The notes beneath the pieces were generated by a model. The model was given only the letters and a program-made list of their open reading frames with translations, made no database searches and was not told where the DNA came from. From Zeaxanthinibacter enoshimensis (GTDB lineage: Bacteria; Bacteroidota; Bacteroidia; Flavobacteriales; Flavobacteriaceae), in contig NZ_SNYI01000002.1 in the NCBI RefSeq assembly GCF_004362865.1, forward strand, positions 1,020,099-1,084,098: DNA of 64,000 nt, written 5' to 3'. Positions 33,699 to 40,832 of this stretch are shown piece by piece (position 1 is the stretch's first letter; every line of letters starts with the position of its first letter). The position numbers were made by a program, and so were the translations under genes.

Positions 33699-35171
33699 TT
33701 GAAAAATTTTCTACTAAGCCTTGGATTTAGCCTTTTCCTTTGGACCGGGGTATTTGGCCAGGAGATAAGCGGGCGTGTCCTGGATGAACAGACCAGGGAG
33801 CCTATAGCTTTTGCCACGATACAGTCTGACCGTTTTGAAGGTGTGATCAGCAATGATGAGGGTTATTTTGCGCTGCCACTAAATAATTCCGAAGGCTCGC
33901 TTACGGTTTCCTGCATGGGTTACCAAACCAAAACCCTGCCCTTAAAAAGCCTGCAAGCCGGTAAACCCATTATTTATTTAAAGGAGGCAGTGGTTTTACT
34001 CGACGAGGTTATGGTTAGTAACCGCAGACCGGATCCCTATGAGATCCTCAGGAAAGTGAAAGAGCGAATACCGGAAAACTATGTCCTGGATAACCGTTCT
34101 TACCGTTTATTCTTCAGGGAAACCTCCAAAGCAGATTTTGAGGAACTGGATATGGAAGTAGAAAAAGCAACTCATGTTAAAAAAGAAAACCAGGAAAAGA
34201 CCAACCAGGAACTCCGGGCTCTGTCTCAACTGGTAAAGGATAGCCAATCCAAAAACTTCAAAGATTTTCTCGGGAATTTCCTGGTCCGGGATGCTGATAC
34301 CACCAAACTAGCGGTTCTTAAAGCTACTGAACTGCTCGACAGCAGGAAGGATTTTTCCATGGATAAGGTGGAAAACAAGGCAAAGAACATTGTACTGCAA
34401 TACCTGGATACCAATTTAACTTACACTGTTAAGACCGGGATCATCAAAATTGACGATGAAATGAATCTCAAGGACGACTCGGATGATAAAGACAAGGGGC
34501 ATTACAGTACCGCTTCCTTGAGATCACAGACCAGATCGCTTTTTAATTATAGCAGGTTCAATTCAGGCTCCACCCTCTTGCAGCTAATGGATCCTGGGTT
34601 GTACGAATTCCAATACCTGAGATCGACCATGCTCGGAGATGAACTCATTCACGTGATCACTTTTAGACCAGACAGGGGTAAAGCTAAATACAGCGGGAAA
34701 TTCTATGTCAATGCCGACAATTATGCCCTGGTGAAAACAGAATATGCCTATGCTCCCGGAAAAAGAGGGGCGAAATTCAATTTTAAGCTATTGTTAGGAG
34801 TGAAAGTTGTGGAAAACATTGAAAACGGCACCATCCTCTATAAACGCGATGAACTGGGTAAATACAGTCCCTCCTATATCCTTCATAACGAAGGTATCTA
34901 TGTTTATGTTCACAGGCCTTTCAAGTTCATTGAAAACAGTCCTGCGAGGAACAAGGTTCGTTTTGATTTTAAGATGGCAGGAAACTTCATCGAACGTTCC
35001 GAATTACTGATCAGTTCAGCTGCTGCCATGCCCCCGGGTGACTACCAAGCACTAAAGGAGCCCGAAAAGGTAAGATTCCTGGAATTAAAGAAGTACGATC
35101 CCACGATGTGGCAGGATTCGGAGATACTCCAACCCTTGCAGGAAATGAAGAATTTTGAAGCGATAGAATAA
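33699..35171 (+). CDS. Exported protein with carboxypeptidase-like regulatory domain
   Basis: This 490-residue protein has a signal peptide (MKNFLLSLGFSLFLWTGVFG, cleaved before QEISG). A carboxypeptidase-like regulatory domain follows at about 22-105 (ISGRVLDEQTREPIAFATI, then VSCMGYQTKTL), then a large domain with no name I can give, starting DPYEILRKVKERIPENY. Proteins of this build in Bacteroidota often associate with TonB receptors or the outer membrane. It starts with TTG at 33699; no ATG fits the signal peptide better. It ends one base before the convergent ferredoxin gene. Confidence 0.8.
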   Translation: MKNFLLSLGFSLFLWTGVFGQEISGRVLDEQTREPIAFATIQSDRFEGVISNDEGYFALPLNNSEGSLTVSCMGYQTKTLPLKSLQAGKPIIYLKEAVVLLDEVMVSNRRPDPYEILRKVKERIPENYVLDNRSYRLFFRETSKADFEELDMEVEKATHVKKENQEKTNQELRALSQLVKDSQSKNFKDFLGNFLVRDADTTKLAVLKATELLDSRKDFSMDKVENKAKNIVLQYLDTNLTYTVKTGIIKIDDEMNLKDDSDDKDKGHYSTASLRSQTRSLFNYSRFNSGSTLLQLMDPGLYEFQYLRSTMLGDELIHVITFRPDRGKAKYSGKFYVNADNYALVKTEYAYAPGKRGAKFNFKLLLGVKVVENIENGTILYKRDELGKYSPSYILHNEGIYVYVHRPFKFIENSPARNKVRFDFKMAGNFIERSELLISSAAAMPPGDYQALKEPEKVRFLELKKYDPTMWQDSEILQPLQEMKNFEAIE

Positions 35172-35172
35172 T

Positions 35173-35523
35173 TTATTCCGGGTGCATGAAACGCTGCTTG
35201 GCCATTAAAGTCTCCACAGATTCCACATGGTCTTCATCAGGTACACAACAATCCACGGGACAAACGGCAGCACACTGGGGTTCTTCATGGAAGCCCTGGC
35301 ACTCGGTACATTTATCCGGCACTATGTAGTAAATTTCGTCGCTGATAGGCTCCTGAACTTCCTCGGCATCCACTTCGCTCCCATCAGGTAAGACCACCTT
35401 ACCCGAAAGCGATGTACCATCTTTGTAGCGCCACTCGTCCGCTCCTTCATAGATAGCGGTATTCGGGCACTCCGGTTCACATGCTCCGCAGTTGATGCAT
35501 TCGTCTGTTATTATAATTGCCAT
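35173..35523 (-). CDS. Ferredoxin with two [4Fe-4S] clusters
   Basis: The 116-residue ferredoxin has a first cluster motif [12 protein letters not shown] (Cys9, 12, 15, 19) and a second motif with an insertion, [18 protein letters not shown]. The C-x2-C-x8-C-x3-C spacing is typical of Chromatium-type 2[4Fe-4S] ferredoxins with unequal redox potentials. A long hydrophilic loop (about 30-75) separates them, and the tail is about 25 residues. It could donate electrons to the divergently encoded acyl-CoA reductase or to other enzymes; this is inference from position. A perfect palindrome lies 20 bases upstream of its ATG. Confidence 0.92.
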   Translation of the reverse strand: MAIIITDECINCGACEPECPNTAIYEGADEWRYKDGTSLSGKVVLPDGSEVDAEEVQEPISDEIYYIVPDKCTECQGFHEEPQCAAVCPVDCCVPDEDHVESVETLMAKQRFMHPE

Positions 35524-35542
35524 AAGCTCCTTCTTTCATTAA

Positions 35543-35573
35543 AGTTTATAAAACCAAAACGGTTTTATAAACT
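35543..35573. repeat. Perfect 31-base palindrome between ferredoxin and acyl-CoA reductase genes
   Basis: AGTTTATAAAACC (35543-35555) and GGTTTTATAAACT (35561-35573) are exact reverse complements around the 5-base centre AAAAC. It lies 20-50 bases upstream of the ferredoxin ATG and upstream of the divergent promoter, so it could be an operator for both. As RNA it would form a hairpin in the ferredoxin leader; no T run follows. Confidence 0.6.
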
Positions 35574-35626
35574 GATTCTTATACATCTCCGGAGAATAGC
35601 TTCACTATTCCTGGGAGAGCGGGCTC

Positions 35627-35653
35627 TTGGTTCTCCCGCATTTCCTATTTTTG
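35627..35653 (+). promoter_or_regulatory. Promoter of the acyl-CoA reductase-serC-serA genes
   Basis: TTG (35627-35629) and TATTTTTG (35646-35653) fit the -33/-7 pattern with a 16-base spacer. The transcript would start near 35660, too close to the ATG at 35665 for normal initiation, so the ATG at 35692 is preferred. Confidence 0.55.
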
Positions 35654-35691
35654 CACAAAGGTAAATGCTAATCCAATCCCTTACAAATATA

Positions 35692-36759
35692 ATGGGCGAC
35701 CACTCACTTAGATTAAAAGCTTTTGTTAAACTTGGAGCATTCTTCAGGGAATTTATATCATCTGTAACACAGGATAAGGAACATGTAATTTCTAAAGATG
35801 GCTGGATCTCGGAATTCCAGACAGCTATCACGCTCGCATCTCAACAGAACCCGTGGTTCACGGAGGAGTTCCAGTTACAGGCTATAGAAAACTGGGGAGA
35901 AGCATTGAAAGAAGAATCCCTGCAAGACTGGCTGGCAGCGTACCCGCGGGCGAACGGTGAACCTAAAAGGGTTGCCCTCATCATGGCAGGGAACATTCCC
36001 CTGGTTGGTTTTCACGATTTTCTTTCGGCTTTGATCACAGGCAACTCGGTGCTGGTAAAATTATCTTCCAAAGACAAAATTTTATTCCCTTTCATTGCCA
36101 AATACCTGGAGGATACGGAACCTTCACTGAAAGATGCGATAGAATTTACCGATGGTCGTCTGACCGACTACGATGCAGTAATTGCCACAGGCAGTAACAA
36201 CAGCGCAAGGTATTTTGAGTATTATTTTGGAGGTAAACCCAACATCATCCGTAGAAACAGGAATTCTGTTGCCATCCTGGATGGTACGGAGAGTGAAGAA
36301 GAGTTAAAGGCCCTGGGGAGAGATATATTTGATTACTTTGGAATGGGGTGCAGGAATGTTTCCAAGCTCTATGTCCCTCAAAATTATCAGTTTGATAAAT
36401 TCTACGAGTCGATCGAATGTTATTCCGATGTCCTCAACCATACCAAGTATGCCAATAATTATGATTACAATAAGGCGGTATATCTCATGAGTGAATTTCC
36501 CATCTTGGACAATGGTTTCCTTTTACTGAAAGAAGACAGCTCTTACAGCTCCCCCATCGGTACGGTATTTTACGAGCGTTACAGGACCAAGGAGGAATTG
36601 AATATTAAACTGGAGCAGGATAAGGACCAGATACAATGTATTGTAAGCAATTCTACAGCTGAAGGTTTACCCTTGGGTAAGGCTCAGTCTCCGGGACTCT
36701 CAGATTATGCCGACGGGATAGACACGGTTGAATTCATGTTAAAAATAACGCATAAATAG
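35692..36759 (+). CDS. LuxC-like acyl-CoA reductase
   Basis: The 355-residue protein belongs to the LuxC/acyl-CoA reductase family, which reduces acyl-CoA to aldehyde through an active-site Cys; FGMGCRNVSKLYVP carries the expected Cys. Conserved segments GNIPLVGFHDFLSALITGN and IATGSNNSARYFEYYFG match the NADPH and substrate regions. The start at 35692 is chosen from promoter position and because residues before MGDHSLRLKAFVKLG are not conserved-looking. serC follows 62 bases downstream. This gene order with ferredoxin, serC and serA recurs in Flavobacteriia, but its biosynthetic meaning is unclear. Confidence 0.88.
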   Translation: MGDHSLRLKAFVKLGAFFREFISSVTQDKEHVISKDGWISEFQTAITLASQQNPWFTEEFQLQAIENWGEALKEESLQDWLAAYPRANGEPKRVALIMAGNIPLVGFHDFLSALITGNSVLVKLSSKDKILFPFIAKYLEDTEPSLKDAIEFTDGRLTDYDAVIATGSNNSARYFEYYFGGKPNIIRRNRNSVAILDGTESEEELKALGRDIFDYFGMGCRNVSKLYVPQNYQFDKFYESIECYSDVLNHTKYANNYDYNKAVYLMSEFPILDNGFLLLKEDSSYSSPIGTVFYERYRTKEELNIKLEQDKDQIQCIVSNSTAEGLPLGKAQSPGLSDYADGIDTVEFMLKITHK

Positions 36760-36821
36760 CTTTACGGGAATTCCCCTGTTTGGCTGTAATTTCAGATCTT
36801 TAAATGTTAATAGAATCTACT

Positions 36822-37886
36822 ATGAAAAAACATAATTTTAGTGCAGGGCCTTGTATTCTGCCCCAGGAGGTGATGCAAAAAGCTGCTTCTGCAGTAATTG
36901 AACTGGATGATATAGGTCTGTCCCTGATAGAGATATCTCATCGTAGTAAGGAATTTGTGGATATCATGGAACAGGCCAGGTCACTTGCACTGGAATTACT
37001 GGGGCTTAAGGACAAGGGATACCAGGCTCTTTTCCTTCACGGGGGTGCCAGTATGGAATTCCTTATGGTTGCCTATAATTTCCTGGAAAAGAAGGCAGGA
37101 TACCTGAACACAGGTACCTGGAGTGATAAAGCGATCAAAGAAGCCCGCCTCTTTGGCGAGGTGGTAGAAGTTGCCTCATCCAAGGACAAAAACTATAATT
37201 TTATTCCAAAGGATTACAAGATACCAGGAGACCTGGATTACCTTCACATAACCTCAAATAATACCATTTATGGTACACAGTTTAAGGAGATCCCGAAGAC
37301 AGATCTTCCCTTGATCTGTGATATGAGTTCTGATATTTTCTCCCGTCAATTGGACTTTTCTCAATTTGATCTGATCTACGCCGGGGCACAGAAAAACATG
37401 GGCCCTGCCGGGGTTACCCTGGTCGTGGTCAAAGAAGATGCGTTAGGAAAAGTCAGCCGGAAAATTCCATCTATGATGGACTACAAGGTGCACATAGACA
37501 AGGACAGTATGTTCAATACTCCTCCTGTATTTCCTGTATATACATCCATGCTTACCCTTCAATGGTTGAAAGACCTCGGAGGTATAGCTGCAATCAAGGA
37601 GGTCAATGAAAAAAAGGCACAGCTGCTCTATTCAGAAATAGACCTGAACCCATTGTTCAAAGGCTTTGCAGCCAAGGAAGACCGTTCAAATATGAACGCT
37701 ACCTTTACGCTTGCAGATGAGAAACTGAAAGACACTTTTGATGCAATGTGGAAGGAAGCAGGAATCAATGGTCTGAATGGCCACCGTTCTGTCGGAGGAT
37801 ACCGCGCCTCTATGTATAATGCGCTCTCCCTGGAAAGTGTGGGGGTTTTGGTAGATATAATGAGCGACCTGGAGCGTAAAGCCTGA
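36822..37886 (+). CDS. serC: Phosphoserine aminotransferase
   Basis: SerC converts 3-phosphohydroxypyruvate to phosphoserine using PLP. The 354-residue protein starts with the family N-terminus KKHNFSAGPCILP. It has LFLHGGASMEF, the GTWSDKA region, the Asp of the PLP ring in CDMSSD, and Lys in AGAQKNMGPAG, which forms the Schiff base. The C-terminal HRSVGGYRASMYNA is also standard. The ATG at 36822 matches the conserved start; an in-frame ATG at 36804 is not needed. serA follows at once. Confidence 0.95.
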   Translation: MKKHNFSAGPCILPQEVMQKAASAVIELDDIGLSLIEISHRSKEFVDIMEQARSLALELLGLKDKGYQALFLHGGASMEFLMVAYNFLEKKAGYLNTGTWSDKAIKEARLFGEVVEVASSKDKNYNFIPKDYKIPGDLDYLHITSNNTIYGTQFKEIPKTDLPLICDMSSDIFSRQLDFSQFDLIYAGAQKNMGPAGVTLVVVKEDALGKVSRKIPSMMDYKVHIDKDSMFNTPPVFPVYTSMLTLQWLKDLGGIAAIKEVNEKKAQLLYSEIDLNPLFKGFAAKEDRSNMNATFTLADEKLKDTFDAMWKEAGINGLNGHRSVGGYRASMYNALSLESVGVLVDIMSDLERKA

Positions 37887-37911
37887 TATAATTAATAAAA
37901 TTAAAAAGCTA

Positions 37912-38865
37912 ATGAAAGTACTTGCTAACGACGGAATATCCACGACAGGGATCACCCTTCTAGAAAAGGCAGGATACGAGGTGATCACCACCAGGGTGGC
38001 CCAGGAACAACTGGCTTCCTATATCAACCGGAATAAGATAGACGTACTGCTGGTGCGAAGTGCTACCAAGGTACGCAAAGAGCTGATAGATCAGTGTCCC
38101 AGCCTGAAATTAATAGGGCGTGGGGGTGTCGGTATGGATAATATAGATGTCACTTATGCCCGGGAAAAAGGGATACATGTGGTCAATACACCGGAAGCTT
38201 CCTCTGATTCCGTGGCCGAACTGGTTTTTGCTCACCTTTTCGGAGGGGTACGATTTCTCCACAATGCGAACAGGGATATGCCGCTGGAGGGAGACAGTAA
38301 CTTTAAAAATCTGAAGAAATCCTACGCAAAAGGCATAGAACTTCGGGGTAAAACCCTCGGCATCGTTGGTTTCGGACGCATAGGACAGGCTACGGCGAAG
38401 ATTGCCCTGGGTGTGGGGATGCAGGTTGTCTATCACGACCCGTACGTTGAAGAGGCAGACATCACGGTTTCATTCTTTGACGGGCAATCGGTATCTTTCC
38501 ACCTGGAAAGTCTCTCTAAGGACGAGGTGTTAAAAAAGTCAGATTTTTTAACCCTGCACCTGCCTGCCCAGGACAAGTACGTGATCGGCAAGGAAGAACT
38601 GGAGAAAGCAGGATCGATCATCGGAATTGTCAATGCCGCGAGAGGGGGAGTTATTGACGAAGTAGCGCTAGTAGAAGCACTGGAAGAAGGCCTGGTCTCA
38701 TTTGCTGGACTAGATGTTTATGAATCCGAACCATCCCCCGAAATAAGGATCCTGATGCATCCGAATATTTCGTTGACACCACATATAGGCGCAGCGACCG
38801 AAGAGGCCCAGGACAGGATAGGACAACAACTGGCAGAGCAGATCCTGCAGCGATTACAGGCCTGA
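37912..38865 (+). CDS. serA: D-3-phosphoglycerate dehydrogenase (short form)
   Basis: SerA makes 3-phosphohydroxypyruvate for serine synthesis. The 317-residue protein has the NAD fold motif GIVGFGRIGQATAK (about 148-161), the catalytic Arg in NAARGGVIDE, Glu in DVYESEPS and His in TPHIGAATEEAQ. It lacks the C-terminal ACT domain, so serine feedback through that domain is not expected. It lies 25 bases after serC, giving a serine operon with the acyl-CoA reductase. Confidence 0.93.
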   Translation: MKVLANDGISTTGITLLEKAGYEVITTRVAQEQLASYINRNKIDVLLVRSATKVRKELIDQCPSLKLIGRGGVGMDNIDVTYAREKGIHVVNTPEASSDSVAELVFAHLFGGVRFLHNANRDMPLEGDSNFKNLKKSYAKGIELRGKTLGIVGFGRIGQATAKIALGVGMQVVYHDPYVEEADITVSFFDGQSVSFHLESLSKDEVLKKSDFLTLHLPAQDKYVIGKEELEKAGSIIGIVNAARGGVIDEVALVEALEEGLVSFAGLDVYESEPSPEIRILMHPNISLTPHIGAATEEAQDRIGQQLAEQILQRLQA

Positions 38866-38900
38866 ATTACACATTGTGATTAACAACTAACACCATACAG

Positions 38901-39536
38901 ATGACAGGAATTCTAGAATTACTACAAAGCAGTGAAGGAAGACAAATGATAGACGGGCTTTCCCGGGAAACCGGTGCCCCGGCTCATAAAACAGCTGATG
39001 TACTGAGCATGGCATTACCCCTGCTACTTGGAGGAATGAAAAAGAATGCTACTTCCGAAGAAGGTGCCAAAAACCTGATGCAAGCCTTGAACAGCAATAA
39101 ACACGACGGCAGTATTCTGAATAACCTGGGTGGATTATTTGAAGGAGGTGTCAACCAGGATATATTAAAAGACGGGGCAGGAATTCTGGGTCATGTATTC
39201 GGAAGTAAACAAGCCCCCGTTGAACAAGCACTGAGCCAGAAATCCGGCCTGGATACAGACACAATAGCCCGTATCCTGAAGGTTGCGGCTCCAATAGTTA
39301 TGGGATACCTGGCCAAGCAGAAATCCAAACATAATGTCAGCGATACAGGAAGTATGAACTCGCTTCTGGGTGGACTGCTGGGAGGCCAGCCGGAACAGAA
39401 TCAAAGTTTACTCATGAGCCTGATCGATTCCGATGGCGATGGTAGTGTCCTGGATGATGTTGCAGGGATGGTTTTGGGTAATAAGAAAAAGAATGGCGGT
39501 ATAGGCGGTATGCTTAGGGGGTTATTCGGTAAGTAA
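38901..39536 (+). CDS. DUF937 domain protein
   Basis: The 211-residue protein matches DUF937: an N-terminal block (about 1-75, LLQSSEGRQMIDGLSRETGA, then ALPLLLGGMKKNA) and a second related block (about 105-140, VEQALSQKSGL, then ILKVAAPIVMGYLAKQ). It ends in a Gly-rich segment (LLGGLLGGQ; GGIGGMLRGLFGK). No signal peptide is present. YidB-like proteins share this fold and have no settled function. A terminator follows 30 bases downstream. Confidence 0.85.
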   Translation: MTGILELLQSSEGRQMIDGLSRETGAPAHKTADVLSMALPLLLGGMKKNATSEEGAKNLMQALNSNKHDGSILNNLGGLFEGGVNQDILKDGAGILGHVFGSKQAPVEQALSQKSGLDTDTIARILKVAAPIVMGYLAKQKSKHNVSDTGSMNSLLGGLLGGQPEQNQSLLMSLIDSDGDGSVLDDVAGMVLGNKKKNGGIGGMLRGLFGK

Positions 39537-39565
39537 CGCCAGTCGGCTTAACACTCTTTAACAAG

Positions 39566-39593
39566 ACCATTTGCTAACCCAAATGGTTTTTTT
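39566..39593 (+). terminator. Terminator after the DUF937 gene
   Basis: ACCATTTG (39566-39573), loop CTAACC, and CAAATGGT (39580-39587) form an 8-bp stem followed by a T run to 39593. Confidence 0.8.
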
Positions 39594-39623
39594 GTATCTT
39601 ATTGTAAAGCAGAAACTAAGATT

Positions 39624-40079
39624 ATGAAACGCATATTTTACGTACTGGGTCTCCTATTGGTAACCACCCTCACCATAGGAAGTTGTGGAGGTACAAAAGA
39701 TACCGTAAGCATCACGGAGGCAGAGAAGAAAGCCTTCCAGCAAGAAGAGGGAGATACGCTCAAAATAGCGGATGAAGAGACGGAATACGAAATCATTATT
39801 ATTGAACCTGGTTTCCAGACCTGGCTGCAGAGTATTGCCAGGCCGGAAGGGTATTACAGCCAGACATTCCTCGAGACCAGGAACCGTATTTACGTAACTA
39901 ACTGGAATAACCGGGCCTTAAGCCCTATGCAGTTTGATCCTAATCTTTACCAGATGCAGATCAACTATGAACCTAATATCGATTATGGTTACGAGGTGAA
40001 TTATAAACTCTATAATTACTTTATTTATTTCCAGAGAAAATATAACCAGCGCCTTGGACCTTTTTTACCAAGGATTTAA
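39624..40079 (+). CDS. DUF6146 family lipoprotein
   Basis: The 151-residue protein has a lipoprotein signal (MKRIFYVLGLLLVTTLTIGS, Cys21) and a domain rich in Tyr and Asn. It includes ETEYEIIIIEPGFQTWL, RPEGYYSQTFLETRNR and YVTNWNNRA, which I associate with the DUF6146 family of Flavobacteriia. It probably sits in the periplasm or on the outer membrane. The last codons lie on a short inverted repeat (CCTTGG/CCAAGG). DUF6787 follows with its own promoter element. Confidence 0.75.
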   Translation: MKRIFYVLGLLLVTTLTIGSCGGTKDTVSITEAEKKAFQQEEGDTLKIADEETEYEIIIIEPGFQTWLQSIARPEGYYSQTFLETRNRIYVTNWNNRALSPMQFDPNLYQMQINYEPNIDYGYEVNYKLYNYFIYFQRKYNQRLGPFLPRI

Positions 40080-40083
40080 CCCT

Positions 40084-40091
40084 TATATTTG
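40084..40091 (+). promoter_or_regulatory. -7 promoter element of the DUF6787 gene
   Basis: TATATTTG fits TAnnTTTG and lies 20 bases before the ATG at 40112. Confidence 0.45.
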
Positions 40092-40111
40092 CCGGATACT
40101 TTTAAAGAAAT

Positions 40112-40429
40112 ATGCAGAAACTTAAAAAACGTTGGGGGATACATTCAAACTTCCAACTAGTACTGGTTTTTATCGTATTTGGAATCACCGGCTCTTCAGC
40201 GGTCTACATCGCGAAACCCTTTTTGGAATTTATAGGCTTGGAAAGAACTAATTTTCCTGATGCATGGTGGAGCTCTACCTTGTACTGGACGCTGCGCTTA
40301 CTGCTTATTTTTCCATTCTACCAGGTGTTACTGGTACTCTATGGGTGGCTGTTCGGACAATTCCGTTTCTTCTGGAATTTCGAGAAAAAAATGCTCCAAA
40401 GGATGGGCCTCGGTTTTATTCTGAAATAA
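40112..40429 (+). CDS. DUF6787 family membrane protein
   Basis: The 105-residue protein has two membrane segments (about 14-35 and 52-78) and matches the DUF6787 pattern beginning KKRWGIHSNFQLVLVFIVFG and ending with FRFFWNFEKKMLQRM. Both termini probably face the cytoplasm. It stands 13 bases before the next gene, a small His/Cys protein, so these may be one transcript. No function is known. Confidence 0.75.
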   Translation: MQKLKKRWGIHSNFQLVLVFIVFGITGSSAVYIAKPFLEFIGLERTNFPDAWWSSTLYWTLRLLLIFPFYQVLLVLYGWLFGQFRFFWNFEKKMLQRMGLGFILK

Positions 40430-40442
40430 TCTTAATTCTTTA

Positions 40443-40787
40443 GTGTTACAGAGAAAAGCATATAAGGTGAGCGAAATTGTGGTCAGGATCACTGCCTGCC
40501 TGCTGCTGGGCTTTTTACTGCTGCCTTCTGTATTGAAATTAGAACACTCCCTGCGTGAACACCAGGAAATTCATTGTAAGGATGGGATATCCCTTCATTT
40601 CCACGAGGCTGAATGGGATTGTGAATTGCAGAAATTCAAGTTTTCCGTATTTGTCTACAAGCTGCCGGCCCAACTTGAGACTTTCCGCGAATTAATCGCT
40701 ATCCGCTTATTTCCTTCTACTTACCATTATCAATATCAATCCTTAACCCGGTATTTCTCCTTACGGGCACCCCCCTCCCTTTCATAA
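40443..40787 (+). CDS. Small His/Cys-containing exported protein, possible metal binder
   Basis: The 114-residue protein has one hydrophobic segment (about 12-32) that may be an uncleaved signal. It is followed by His and Cys in close order: His35, His40, His44, Cys45, His52, His54 and Cys60 (LEHSLREHQEIHCKDGISL and then HFHE..WDC). Similar short proteins with HFHE...DC lie before TonB receptors in Flavobacteriia. The residues could bind a soft metal, but this is inference. The start is GTG at 40443. The next gene is a TonB receptor with an acidic His-rich loop, which strengthens the metal idea. Confidence 0.6.
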   Translation: MLQRKAYKVSEIVVRITACLLLGFLLLPSVLKLEHSLREHQEIHCKDGISLHFHEAEWDCELQKFKFSVFVYKLPAQLETFRELIAIRLFPSTYHYQYQSLTRYFSLRAPPSLS

Positions 40788-40832
40788 TTAACAAGTGATT
40801 TTCGAGATTTAATTAATCAATTCTTATTAGTT

